A DNA stretch of 64,000 bases from the NCBI GenBank assembly GCA_964407695.1, contig CAYOWQ010000005.1, forward strand, positions 124,001-188,000, written 5' to 3'. Positions 41,560 through 50,063 of the stretch are shown here, one piece after another (positions within the stretch are counted from its first letter, which is position 1; the number at the start of each line of letters is the position of its first letter). The DNA is from CAYOWQ01 sp964407695. GTDB taxonomy: Bacteria; Planctomycetota; Phycisphaerae; Phycisphaerales; SM1A02. The position numbers and the translations under genes were made by a program. The notes below the pieces were generated by a model. It ran no database searches. It was not told the DNA's origin and saw only the letters and a list, made by a program, of their open reading frames with translations.

Positions 41560-43521
41560 ATGTGCGGCATCGGCGGCATCCTGCGCTGCGACGGCGAACC
41601 CATTCCCGAGGAATGGCTCGATCGCATCGATGCGCGCATCGCCTGGCGCGGGCCGGACGGCTGCGGCCGCTTTCGCGATCGGGTGGAGATTGAAGACGCC
41701 GCAGCACCGGGCGGGAAGCGAGTGGTCGAGGTGGCATTCGTGCACCGGCGGCTCTCGATCATCGACCATGCCGGCGGCCACCAGCCGATGGTGAGCGAAA
41801 CCGGCCGCAATGAGAGCGAGGGCCTCGTCGCCGTGGTGTTCAACGGCTGCATCTACAACCACCGCGAGTTGCGGACGGAGTTGGAGAAAGAGGGGCATCG
41901 GTTTGTCACGGATCACAGTGACACGGAGGTGTTGATTCACGGGTGGAGACAGTGGCGAGAGCAGCTCTCGCAGCACTTGGAGGGAATGTATGCATTTGCG
42001 ATTTGGGATCGCCGACAATTTCGCGTTCACATGTCCCGCGACGTGTATGGCGAAAAGCCGCTATACGTTCGAGAAACATGTACCACGAACGAGGCAGACA
42101 TTGTCGGTTCGCCGGTGATTGCTTTTGGCAGTGAACCTTTTTCGCTGACCTTACTTCCGGCACCACGCGTAGTCGTAGGTGACTGGTGTCGGCGTGATTG
42201 GCTCCTCAACTACCTCTTGCTGGGATACGCAGAAATCGCGCACGGTCCCCATCACGTTGACGTCCACGCGGATCAGCAAAGCGTGACTTATTGCAGCCGA
42301 GGCGGTCTCTGGCATGCGTCGTCGGTTGATCGGCGAGAGGTCGAGGCGGGCAAACCGAAACCAGACTTTGAGCTGCTCCTTCGTCGCGCTGTCGATCAGC
42401 GGCTCGAAGCCGATGTTTCGCTGGGCTGCTTTCTTTCGGGAGGTGTGGATTCGTCTCTAATCACATATTTCGCCTCGAGGAGCCACCCAGGTCTCCGAAC
42501 ATTTAGCGTTCGGATGCCTGATCCGTCCTATGACGAATCCGACATTGCGGAACGAGTCGCGAAACACGTAGGTACGACCCACGAAACACTCGAGTGCGAA
42601 TCGAATGCAGCGGACGACCTTCAAGGCCTGATTCGCATGATGGGCCAACCCTTCGGTGACTCATCCCTTCTTCCAACACACTGGATAGCTAGAGCTGCGC
42701 GTCGGTACGTCAAAGTGGCTCTCGTGGGAGACGGGGGTGACGAGCTCTTCATTGGCTACGACCGTTATCGTGCAGCAAGATTGCTTGCGAGGCACTACCG
42801 AACACTTGGCCGACTCTCATTTGCACTTGTTAACGGAGCAAGTCCTCGCACTCTACTTGGCCGGATTGGCCGGCTGAGTGACATGGCCAATTGCTATCCA
42901 GCAATTGGTCTCGTGGCGGCCGAGGCCATTTTCACGCCGGACCAGATTGAATCGTTGACACCCCAGTTCAGCGATCCATCGTGGGATTGCTCAGTGCACG
43001 ATCACGAGCCACTCGACGAGTGCCTTCGTTCTTGTTTTCCGGACTCGGAGGATCCCTTGGTCCGACTGAGAGAGTGGGATGTGTCGCACTACTTGCCATT
43101 CGACCTGCTGCGAAAAGTCGACACCGCCTCCATGGCCGCGGGCCTCGAAGTCCGCTGCCCCTTCCTCGATCGCGCTCTCGCCGCCGCCGCGCTGGCCGCA
43201 CCGATCGATCAACTCATGCCCCGCGGCCAGCGCAAAGGCCTCCTCCGCCAGATTGCCCGCAAGTATCTTCCAAGAGAAATCGTCGATCGCCCCAAGATGG
43301 GTTTCGCCATTCCCATCGGCGAGTGGTTCCGCACCGACTTCGGCGGGATGAAGACCCTTCTGCTTGACCACCTCAACTCTGCCGAGCCCTTTGGGCCGAT
43401 CAGCCTCAATCGCAAGGCGGTGCAGCGCTTTATCGATGAGCACATGAGCAAGAAACGCGACCACTCCCAACGTCTCTTCACACTTCTTACACTCTCGATC
43501 TGGGCGCGGTCCCTATCCTGA
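41560..43521 (+). CDS. asnB: asparagine synthase (glutamine-hydrolysing), mosaic composition
   Basis: 653 residues. The mature nucleophile Cys 2 (MCGIGG), then the glutaminase domain with FNGCIYNHRELR and the P-loop pyrophosphatase motif SGGVDS at 293-298, followed by GDGGDELFIGYDRYRAARLL and GLEVRCPFLDRAL. It makes asparagine (or amidates another carboxylate in a secondary pathway) using glutamine and ATP. The first 320 and last 430 bases are GC-rich with G/C third positions; the middle, about 41880-43085, is clearly poorer. A 60-bp sample at 42781-42840 has 31 G+C, against 41 at 41561-41620 and 46 at 43141-43200. This suggests gene conversion from a foreign copy. Confidence 0.93.
   Translation: MCGIGGILRCDGEPIPEEWLDRIDARIAWRGPDGCGRFRDRVEIEDAAAPGGKRVVEVAFVHRRLSIIDHAGGHQPMVSETGRNESEGLVAVVFNGCIYNHRELRTELEKEGHRFVTDHSDTEVLIHGWRQWREQLSQHLEGMYAFAIWDRRQFRVHMSRDVYGEKPLYVRETCTTNEADIVGSPVIAFGSEPFSLTLLPAPRVVVGDWCRRDWLLNYLLLGYAEIAHGPHHVDVHADQQSVTYCSRGGLWHASSVDRREVEAGKPKPDFELLLRRAVDQRLEADVSLGCFLSGGVDSSLITYFASRSHPGLRTFSVRMPDPSYDESDIAERVAKHVGTTHETLECESNAADDLQGLIRMMGQPFGDSSLLPTHWIARAARRYVKVALVGDGGDELFIGYDRYRAARLLARHYRTLGRLSFALVNGASPRTLLGRIGRLSDMANCYPAIGLVAAEAIFTPDQIESLTPQFSDPSWDCSVHDHEPLDECLRSCFPDSEDPLVRLREWDVSHYLPFDLLRKVDTASMAAGLEVRCPFLDRALAAAALAAPIDQLMPRGQRKGLLRQIARKYLPREIVDRPKMGFAIPIGEWFRTDFGGMKTLLLDHLNSAEPFGPISLNRKAVQRFIDEHMSKKRDHSQRLFTLLTLSIWARSLS
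43514..43519 (+). promoter_or_regulatory. TATCCT -10 element before rlmE
   Basis: TATCCT ends 5 bases before ATG 43525 and overlaps the asnB stop codon. Confidence 0.35.
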
Positions 43522-43524
43522 TCC

Positions 43525-44214
43525 ATGGCCCGCGAACTTCACGATTTCTATTTTCGCAAGGCCAAGGAGGAAGGCTACCTTTCGCGCGCAGTCTACAAGC
43601 TGGTCGAGATCGATGATCGCAAGAAGATTCTCCGCCGCGGCGATCTGGTGCTCGATTGCGGCTGCGCCCCCGGATCGTGGGTGCAGATGGCCGCGAAGCG
43701 GGTGGGGCCCAAGGGCGCCGTCGTCGGCATCGATCTGAAGCCGCCGGCCCAGACCTTTGGCGAGCCGAATGTGCGGATTCTGCAGGGCGATTTCACCTCG
43801 ACAGACACAGCCGAGATGCTCGGTAGATTCGGCGTCAGCTCGGGGTCGCATCCCGGCGGCCGGCGATTCGACGTGGTCCTCTCGGACATGGCCCCTGACA
43901 CAACGGGCGACCCGTTCAGCGACCATCATCGCTCTGCCCGGCTCTGCGAGACGCTGCTCGATCGTTGCCCTGCGCTTCTCAGGCCGGGAGGCAACCTCGT
44001 CATGAAGGTGTTTGAGGGCGAAGCCTACCCAGCGCTGCTGAAGCGATCCATCACGCTCTTCGAGCGGGCCAAAGGGTTCAAACCAAAGGCATCTCGAGAT
44101 GAATCGGTCGAGATGTATCTCATCGGGCTTGGATACAAAGCCCCCGTGGAGGCCTCGGAGACGGACGCCGATCTGCCGCGGCGACGACCGAGCGCCGGCT
44201 GGTCCAACGCCTGA
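43525..44214 (+). CDS. rlmE: 23S rRNA (uridine-2552 2'-O)-methyltransferase
   Basis: 229 residues. SAM-binding motif DCGCAPGSW (44-52) and the K-D-K-E catalytic tetrad of RrmJ/FtsJ enzymes: Lys 25 (RAVYKL), Asp 121 (LSDMAPDTTG), Lys 161 (VMKVFEG) and Glu 196 (SVEMYLI). It methylates U2552 in the A loop of 23S rRNA late in 50S assembly. A short Arg/Pro tail is extra. It begins 3 bp after the asnB stop, but asnB is not functionally related. Confidence 0.95.
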   Translation: MARELHDFYFRKAKEEGYLSRAVYKLVEIDDRKKILRRGDLVLDCGCAPGSWVQMAAKRVGPKGAVVGIDLKPPAQTFGEPNVRILQGDFTSTDTAEMLGRFGVSSGSHPGGRRFDVVLSDMAPDTTGDPFSDHHRSARLCETLLDRCPALLRPGGNLVMKVFEGEAYPALLKRSITLFERAKGFKPKASRDESVEMYLIGLGYKAPVEASETDADLPRRRPSAGWSNA

Positions 44215-44361
44215 CGAGGGGACCCGCAGGACCCGCAGCAGTTGCGCTTCTGCGGCACGGATTGCGCAATGGCGCTGCCTCCCATTTCCAAGATGCACGA
44301 ATTCACGCCGCCAACCGGATGGCAAGCGGTTTGCATGGCCAATTTCACAAGGAGGCACGCC

Positions 44362-45525
44362 ATGAACATCAGTACCTCGAATCTCGCCGCCCTTCGATCC
44401 CTTCACAGCCGCCCGCAGGTCCCGCAGGCGCCTCCCGCCGGGCAGCCGGCATTGGTGGACCCCGTTGCAAAGCTCACCGCGGACTGGGGCAAGACCGGCT
44501 CGAACTTCGACCTTAACAAGGACGGCACGGTCGATGGAGGCGACCTGGGAATTCTGCTTTCCCGGCTCAATCAGCCCGCGAAGCCCGGTTCCGTCGAAGC
44601 CTCGCCGCTCGATCAACTCCTTGCGGACTGGGGCAAGACCAACTCAAAATTCGATCTCAATGCCGATGGCAACGTCGACGGGTCCGATCTCGGCCTCCTT
44701 CTTGGTGGCCAGGAGCCCGTCGAGGATGCGGTCACCCCGCAGCCGGCGCAGGACGACACATCTGATCTCGTCACACTGCTTCAGGCAGAATGGGGCAAGT
44801 CCGGCTCCAAGTTCGACATCAACTCCGACGGAACGGTTGACGGTGCTGACCTAGGACTTTTGCTTGGCGGCGCCCAACCAAAGGATGATGTTCCCGTCAC
44901 AGCACTGACGGCCGACGACATTCTGAAATCGTGGGGCTCCAACGATGCCGCCGCCGACCTCAACGCCGATGGCGTCGTCGACGGGGCGGATCTCGGCCTT
45001 GCCCTCGCGGCCGATGCTCCAGCACCGGAGGCGGTGCCCGCCGAACCTCCCGTTGCCGAAGCCGCGGCTTCCGTGCCGGACCGGATCGCCAACGCCGTCC
45101 TCAGCACCCGTGATCATGACGGTGACGGCCTGCTCTCCGCCGCCGAACTCGGCGTCGGGAGCACGCTCTTCAAGAATCTCGACCTTGATGGCGACGGCCT
45201 CGTGAGCGCAAGCGACCTGCGCCTGGCGATAAGCCGCCAACTTGACTCCGCTACGAAGAATCAACCCAATCTCGACATCAACCGGTTTGAGCAGCGCTGG
45301 CTCGCAGCCCTTCAGCCGAAGACCTCCAGCACCGGGAATGAAGTTGCCGGGCTTGCGGATGACCTGATCAGTCGGCTCAATGCCGCCGGGTTCGGCTCGA
45401 CACCGCCCAATTCGCTCCGCCGCCTCGTCGACGGACTGAACCTTTCCGATCAGCAGTCACGCTCGCTTCTGGGAAGACTGGCTCGTCACTATCCGCCGGG
45501 AAGCAGAATCAACGCATCGGCCTAA
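44362..45525 (+). CDS. dockerin-repeat / EF-hand protein without signal peptide
   Basis: 387 residues from ATG 44362, with a strong AAGGAGG 6 bases upstream. No N-terminal hydrophobic stretch. Four dockerin-type half-repeats (37-66, 84-113, 138-167, 184-214), each W-G-x(4-7)-D-L/I-N-x-D-G-x-V-D-G-x-D-L-G-x-L-L, are separated by Pro/Ala/Glu linkers. Two EF-hand loops follow (251-262 DHDGDGLLSAAE; 274-285 DLDGDGLVSASD), then a helical domain (about 300-387) I do not recognise. It looks like a calcium-binding scaffold or adaptor. Unlike the other dockerin genes here, the repeats are central and not a tail. Confidence 0.85.
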   Translation: MNISTSNLAALRSLHSRPQVPQAPPAGQPALVDPVAKLTADWGKTGSNFDLNKDGTVDGGDLGILLSRLNQPAKPGSVEASPLDQLLADWGKTNSKFDLNADGNVDGSDLGLLLGGQEPVEDAVTPQPAQDDTSDLVTLLQAEWGKSGSKFDINSDGTVDGADLGLLLGGAQPKDDVPVTALTADDILKSWGSNDAAADLNADGVVDGADLGLALAADAPAPEAVPAEPPVAEAAASVPDRIANAVLSTRDHDGDGLLSAAELGVGSTLFKNLDLDGDGLVSASDLRLAISRQLDSATKNQPNLDINRFEQRWLAALQPKTSSTGNEVAGLADDLISRLNAAGFGSTPPNSLRRLVDGLNLSDQQSRSLLGRLARHYPPGSRINASA

Positions 45526-45561
45526 CGCCGCCGCCGATCGATCGCGATATCAACGTACCCT

Positions 45562-45595
45562 GAACCAGCCCGCCATTGATGTGGTGGGCTGGTTC
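45562..45595 (+). terminator. stem-loop between the dockerin-repeat gene and lpxD
   Basis: GAACCAGCCC (45562-45571) pairs perfectly with GGGCTGGTTC (45586-45595). No T-run follows, so termination would be weak or need another factor. Confidence 0.45.
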
Positions 45596-45625
45596 ATTGG
45601 TGCCCCGGATCGTCCCCGACTGCGT

Positions 45626-45631
45626 TAAGAT
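45626..45631 (+). promoter_or_regulatory. TAAGAT -10 element, leaderless lpxD
   Basis: TAAGAT ends 6 bases before ATG 45638; the gap GCAGGC has no useful ribosome site. Confidence 0.45.
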
Positions 45632-45637
45632 GCAGGC

Positions 45638-46702
45638 ATGCCGATAGTGCTGAGCGAGCTTGCCGATCGAATCGGAGCCACTCTGGATGGCGATGGAACA
45701 AAAACGGTGAACCGATGCGCTTCGATCGAGAGCGCTGGTCCCGAGGACGTCGCATTCGTCGCCAACAAGAAGTACCTGAGGCATCTGGAGACCACTCGCG
45801 CTGCGGCCGTGATTGTCTCGTCGGATGTCGCGTGCCCGGCAGGCCTCGCCCGACTGGTGGCGAGCGATCCGTATTTCGCGTTTCGCGAGGCGATGGTGGC
45901 CCTGCACGGCTATCGCGTGCACCCCGAGCCGATGGCCGCCGAGTCGGGCCTCAGCGACCTCGCCTGTATTCATCCGGAATCATCGATTGACGACTCCTGC
46001 CGCGTTCATCCATTTGCGGTCATTGAGCGCCACGCGGTGGTCGGCGCCCGGACCGTGATCTACCCCGGTGCATATGTGGGGGAACGCGCCCGGATTGGCG
46101 ACGACTGCATTCTGTTCCCCAACAGCGTGGTGTATGACGGATGCACGCTGGGCCATCGCGTCACCCTTCACTCGTGCGCCGTCGTGGGTCATGATGGTTT
46201 CGGCTACGCGACGCACAAGGGCGTGCATCACAAGATTCCCCAGGCAGGGGTTGTGGTGATCGAAGACGATGTGGAGATCGGCGCCGGCTGCGCCATCGAG
46301 CGTGCCGCCATGGGCGAGACGCGAATCGGCGCCGGCACGAAATTCGCTGACCTCATCTCGATTGGGCACGGAACGACGATCGGCAAGCACTGTCTGCTCG
46401 TCTCGCTGGTGGGAATCTCCGGGTCGGTCAACGTCGGCAACTACGTCGCCCTCGGTGGCCAAGTCGGTGTCACCGGCCATCTCGACATCGGCGATTTCGT
46501 TCAGGCCGCGGGGAAGACGGCCATCGTCGACGACGTGCCCACGGGGATGAAGGTCGGCGGCATTCCCGCGGTTGAGCTTGATCAGGCCAAGCGGAATGCC
46601 CTGGCTGGAATGGATCTTTATGGGCTCATGCGCCGGGTTCGCGATCTCGAACGCACGGTCAAGCAACTCACCGAGAAATCGGCGAGCGACCTTGCGCCCT
46701 GA
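45638..46702 (+). CDS. lpxD: UDP-3-O-acylglucosamine N-acyltransferase
   Basis: 354 residues. N-terminal uridine-binding domain (1-100; SIESAGPEDVAFVANKKYL) and a left-handed beta helix of hexapeptide repeats. GHDGFGYATHKGVHHKIPQ matches the family core, and His 244 in ISIGHGTTIG lines up with the catalytic His of E. coli LpxD, as does the later TGHLDI histidine. A C-terminal helix (320-345) would trimerise. It adds the second acyl chain in lipid A synthesis. Together with lpxB it supports a lipid A pathway. Confidence 0.94.
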   Translation: MPIVLSELADRIGATLDGDGTKTVNRCASIESAGPEDVAFVANKKYLRHLETTRAAAVIVSSDVACPAGLARLVASDPYFAFREAMVALHGYRVHPEPMAAESGLSDLACIHPESSIDDSCRVHPFAVIERHAVVGARTVIYPGAYVGERARIGDDCILFPNSVVYDGCTLGHRVTLHSCAVVGHDGFGYATHKGVHHKIPQAGVVVIEDDVEIGAGCAIERAAMGETRIGAGTKFADLISIGHGTTIGKHCLLVSLVGISGSVNVGNYVALGGQVGVTGHLDIGDFVQAAGKTAIVDDVPTGMKVGGIPAVELDQAKRNALAGMDLYGLMRRVRDLERTVKQLTEKSASDLAP

Positions 46703-46707
46703 TCTCG

Positions 46708-46821
46708 TTACCCCGCAAGCACCGCACCCACAATCATGCCCAGGGCGATCATCGCGATCACCACGCGCATGAGAACCTCGTCGTTGCTTCCGGTCGCCGC
46801 GATGGTTGTTGCTCGTGCCAT
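46708..46821 (-). CDS. 37-residue small membrane protein
   Basis: ATG 46821 to TAA 46708. A polar lead (MARATTIAATGSNDEVL) is followed by one hydrophobic helix (about 18-36, VVIAMIALGMIVGAVLA). GGAGG lies 6 bases upstream of the start, a near-perfect ribosome site, which is the main reason to call it. It begins 175 bp after the end of the phosphatase gene on the same strand and ends 5 bp from lpxD. I know no relative; a single-helix peptide of this kind could regulate a membrane protein. Confidence 0.65.
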   Translation of the reverse strand: MARATTIAATGSNDEVLMRVVIAMIALGMIVGAVLAG

Positions 46822-46996
46822 GTTCCGCCTCCGTTGATCGGGCACTCATCACCCGATCCGAAGGTCAAATTCATTCTTGCCCACGGCAAGCGCATCCTGG
46901 CCCGTCAGGCAAACCTGATCCGTTTGTGCCGATCGGGCAAGCGCCGGACCCTTCGCGACGTGATAATCCGGCGTTTCTTCGGACGATCGTCCGTTC

Positions 46997-47980
46997 TCAC
47001 GACTCGTCCGGGTTCACCCGCGACCACCGCTGGTTCCATCGCCGCATGAACGGCCCACCCAGGTTGGCCAGATTGAACTCGGGCCACGGAATCGGGCTCG
47101 ACCCCGGGATCCATCCGGTAAGCACGCGACCGAGAAACTTCATCGAAGCCCATAACCGAGAGTAAATCGGCGCCTGCTCGTCACGTCCATGGTGATGCAC
47201 GACGAGTACGGTCACATCATCGTCGGCGGCTGCGCCCGCACGATACCGCTCTACTTTTTCAAGAAGCTGCCGGGTGACCTGCTCCGGGCGGGTGGCATCG
47301 ATCTCTCTCGCCATGGCCAGGAGTCCTGCCTCGCCGAGCAATTCTCCGGTGGGATTCCGTGCCTCGATCAGCGAATCGGTGTAGATAACCAGGAGATCTC
47401 CAGGATGTAGCTTGACGCCGAACTGTTCATAGCGAGTCGGTTCGATCATCCCGATGGGCAGGTTGATCGGCGACCTGTCCTGCTCGTTCTCGGGCCTGAG
47501 ATCAATGAGTAACTGCCACTGCTTTTTGCGGGCGCGATACCAGAGCGGCCGCGGATGACCCGCGTTGCAGATATCAAGGCTGCCGGTCGGTCCCCAGTAC
47601 GTCGCCACCACGCTGGTGGCAAACGACACCGACTCATTCTCACTCAGGAACTCGCGATTCATCGCCTCAACAAAGCGTGTCTGATCCACGAAGTTCACGA
47701 ACCGACGCATCAACGTCCGAAGTCGAAGCGCTGTGTCCGATACCTTCTGGCCGTGTCCGCTGACGTCGGCGAGCAGAAGCCGCGTGATGCGTCCGGTGCC
47801 GCAGCTGGACAGGTAGTGCACATCGCCGCCCGCGTTGCTGCCGGCATAAGGCTGCGAATAGACCCACGCATCCATGCCCGGCATGGCAACAGCATCGTTG
47901 ACCGTTGAGTTGCCGCCCCAGACCTCAAGACACTGCATGCGTCGAAGGTGCGCTGGATTCTCGGTCGTCAGGGTCTGCAT
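46997..47980 (-). CDS. PP2C-type (SpoIIE/RsbU) serine phosphatase
   Basis: 327 residues from ATG 47980. A PP2C/SpoIIE domain with metal-binding aspartates in LLADVSGHGQKVSD, NAGHPRPLWYR, LVIYTDSLIEARN and ADDDVTVLVVHH. No separate sensor domain is present; about 45 residues lead in and a C-terminal tail of about 65 residues (RLWASMKFLGRVLTGWIPGSSPIPWPEF) may touch the membrane. These enzymes dephosphorylate anti-anti-sigma factors to switch stress regulation; the partner genes are not in the window. Confidence 0.88.
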   Translation of the reverse strand: MQTLTTENPAHLRRMQCLEVWGGNSTVNDAVAMPGMDAWVYSQPYAGSNAGGDVHYLSSCGTGRITRLLLADVSGHGQKVSDTALRLRTLMRRFVNFVDQTRFVEAMNREFLSENESVSFATSVVATYWGPTGSLDICNAGHPRPLWYRARKKQWQLLIDLRPENEQDRSPINLPIGMIEPTRYEQFGVKLHPGDLLVIYTDSLIEARNPTGELLGEAGLLAMAREIDATRPEQVTRQLLEKVERYRAGAAADDDVTVLVVHHHGRDEQAPIYSRLWASMKFLGRVLTGWIPGSSPIPWPEFNLANLGGPFMRRWNQRWSRVNPDES

Positions 47981-48155
47981 GGATATGGGCTCATCATTTG
48001 GATGTCATTGAAGCCGGGCAAGTTTCGCGGCCTGCCACGTCCGCGAACCACCAAGGCACAAGTCGAGTGGTTGCAAAGTCTTGCGCCTATTGCATGGTTG
48101 TGGTGCCCGGCGCCGGCGTTCCGTGTCCGGGCATCACCATCGGAGTCTTGCAGAC

Positions 48156-48983
48156 ATGAATTCCTACTTCGCGACCACCCTCATTACCACCGCAACCATC
48201 GCCTCGTTTGCCGGCGCTTCGAACATCTACAAGGTCGACTCGGGCCTCACCTCCAGCACCCTCTTCGGAGGCGACCGACAGCTGAACACGATGGGCTTTC
48301 TCGGCTCCAGCTCTACGTTCAACGGCTCCAACTTTCTTCATTGGGTTGACGGATCGCTGACCAACAACGCCGGTACCTTCGGCTGGAACGACTCAATCTC
48401 GCGCGACATCGATTCCTCGAACGTGTATTCAGGCAACCCGGATCGCGCCGACAGCGCCACGCCGTTCTCGGGTGAGGGCTCGGCCTCAGGCACGCTCAAG
48501 GAAGTGTTCGGACCATTTGGTTCGGGCTACAAGAATATGTCCTACATCATCGACGGCGAAGATAACGCCGCCTGGCACATGGACCTCATTCTCGCCAATG
48601 GCTCATGGTTCACTCCGGACGCAGACACCGGCAGCGTCGAACTCTCCGTGCTCGAACGCGGCGGTAACTCCGATTTCAACATCTACGGCATCAAGGCCGA
48701 CGGCACGCTGACTTCGGCTCTGTTTGTCAGTCGAAACGTCACCGGCGCCACCGGTTGGAAACTCGACACCCTTGAGATTGGTGGCTCTCAGAACGTGCAT
48801 GGCGTGGGCATCAGCCTCGACTCTTCATGGGGCATGCTGAAGGGCTTCCGAGTGGAGGCCAAGAACGGTTTCAACGGACCCGACATCGTGGCGTTGGGAG
48901 TCGTCAATCCCGTGCCCGCCCCCGGCGCCCTGGCCCTTCTCGCGGTCGCCGGAGTTGTGGGTCGGCGTCGCCGCAGCGCCTGA
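48156..48983 (+). CDS. secreted protein with PEP-CTERM-like sorting tail
   Basis: 275 residues from ATG 48156 (GGAG 10 bases upstream). Signal peptide 1-21 and a strand-rich, Gly/Ser/Asn-rich domain. The C-terminus has the three-part sorting signal: VPAPGAL, a hydrophobic helix (ALLAVAGVVG) and RRRRSA. This is the planctomycete form of the exosortase tail, with PAP in place of PEP. It is probably cleaved and surface-attached. The main domain is not recognised. A strong stem-loop follows the stop. Confidence 0.82.
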   Translation: MNSYFATTLITTATIASFAGASNIYKVDSGLTSSTLFGGDRQLNTMGFLGSSSTFNGSNFLHWVDGSLTNNAGTFGWNDSISRDIDSSNVYSGNPDRADSATPFSGEGSASGTLKEVFGPFGSGYKNMSYIIDGEDNAAWHMDLILANGSWFTPDADTGSVELSVLERGGNSDFNIYGIKADGTLTSALFVSRNVTGATGWKLDTLEIGGSQNVHGVGISLDSSWGMLKGFRVEAKNGFNGPDIVALGVVNPVPAPGALALLAVAGVVGRRRRSA

Positions 48984-49009
48984 TCGAAGAACACATCACA
49001 CACATTGCA

Positions 49010-49037
49010 ACACAGCCCGCGAACACGCGGGCTGTGT
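49010..49037. terminator. stem-loop between convergent genes
   Basis: A perfect 12-bp stem (49010-49021 with 49026-49037) around an AACA loop, tail to tail between the sorting-tail gene and prmC. Only TGTTGT-like tails follow, so it may act on both strands but is not a classic U-run terminator. Confidence 0.55.
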
Positions 49038-49060
49038 TGTCTCGTCAGTGCGGCGGCAGG

Positions 49061-49963
49061 CTACATCGCAACGCTGGCCACCAGGACCCGATGGAATCCT
49101 TCATGGTCCTTGAGGACTCGACCCTGACCGAGCCCGCTTGCCGCCGCGATCTCCAGGGCTGCGTCGTGTTGCGAGTGCGCAATCTCAACGACGATCTGGC
49201 CGCCCGGCGCAAGCAGCGCCGCCGCCCCGGCGACGATCCGGCGAATCACGTCCAGCCCGTCAGCTCCGCCACGCAGCGCTCTGGCGGGCTCGTAGTCCTT
49301 CACGTTTCTCTCCACCGACCCCCATTCAGCATCGCTGATGTAGGGTGGATTTGAGCAGATGTAGTCGAATCGCGGTGCGGCCGCCAAGTGCTTTAACGGT
49401 TCGAGCGCATCGCCCTCGTGAAATTCAATTCGTTCAGCCACCCCGTGCCTCGTTGCGTTGCGAGCGGCCAGTTCAAGGGCTTCCGCCGAAATGTCGGTGG
49501 CAATCAAGCGCGCTGAAGGCAACCGAGTCGCCAGGGTAACCGCGATACACCCGGTTCCTGTGCCGACATCGGCCATCACCGGCGCATATCCGCGCAGCTC
49601 TGCTCGCTCTCGCTGCAAGACGTGCTCAATGATCGTTTCGGTGCTCGGTCTTGGGATCAGCGTCGAGGGGTTGACGTCAAATTGGCGAGAGAAGAACCAG
49701 GCGTGGCCCACGAGGTATTGAACGGGTTCATGCGCTGCTGCACGTTGGGTCAGCGCTCGCAGCTTCTCTCGTTCCTCCTCGCTGGCCGGCCGGTCCACGT
49801 CCATGTACAACCGCATTCGTTCGCAACCGATCACGTGGGCGAGCAGCATCTCCGCGCAGACTCGCGGCGAATCAATCCCCCTGGACGAAAAGTGGTTGGT
49901 CATCCAGTCCATCAGGCGACGGGTGGTCCAGGTCGACGGAGGTGCCGGGCGGACTGAATTCAT
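49061..49963 (-). CDS. prmC: release factor glutamine methyltransferase
   Basis: 300 residues. N-terminal helical domain and the class I methyltransferase core with motif I DVGTGTG (132-138), TDISAEAL and the catalytic NPPY at 205-208 (CSNPPYIS). It N5-methylates the GGQ glutamine of RF1 and RF2. The usual RPETE motif reads RPSTE (105-109), a small departure. TAAGAT lies 6 bases before ATG 49963. Confidence 0.94.
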   Translation of the reverse strand: MNSVRPAPPSTWTTRRLMDWMTNHFSSRGIDSPRVCAEMLLAHVIGCERMRLYMDVDRPASEEEREKLRALTQRAAAHEPVQYLVGHAWFFSRQFDVNPSTLIPRPSTETIIEHVLQRERAELRGYAPVMADVGTGTGCIAVTLATRLPSARLIATDISAEALELAARNATRHGVAERIEFHEGDALEPLKHLAAAPRFDYICSNPPYISDAEWGSVERNVKDYEPARALRGGADGLDVIRRIVAGAAALLAPGGQIVVEIAHSQHDAALEIAAASGLGQGRVLKDHEGFHRVLVASVAM

Positions 49964-49969
49964 AGGGCC

Positions 49970-49975
49970 ATCTTA
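49970..49975 (-). promoter_or_regulatory. TAAGAT -10 element, leaderless prmC
   Basis: Minus-strand TAAGAT ends 6 bases before ATG 49963; the gap GGCCCT holds no ribosome site. Confidence 0.45.
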
Positions 49976-50050
49976 GGGTTTCGTCCCATGCCGGCCGACC
50001 GAGCGCTCAATTCATTCAGCATGGCATTGGAATCCCGGGCGGCCTGCGCC

Positions 50051-50056
50051 CACAAT
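50051..50056 (+). promoter_or_regulatory. CACAAT -10-like element before the VWA gene
   Basis: CACAAT (4 of 6 to consensus) ends 7 bases before GTG 50064 without a ribosome site. Weaker than the others. Confidence 0.3.
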
Positions 50057-50063
50057 CCCGGTC

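Noticed and set aside
40277..41737. 486-residue minus-strand frame opposite the GH113-like gene and asnB
   Set aside because: Spans two real genes on the other strand and shows no conserved motif.
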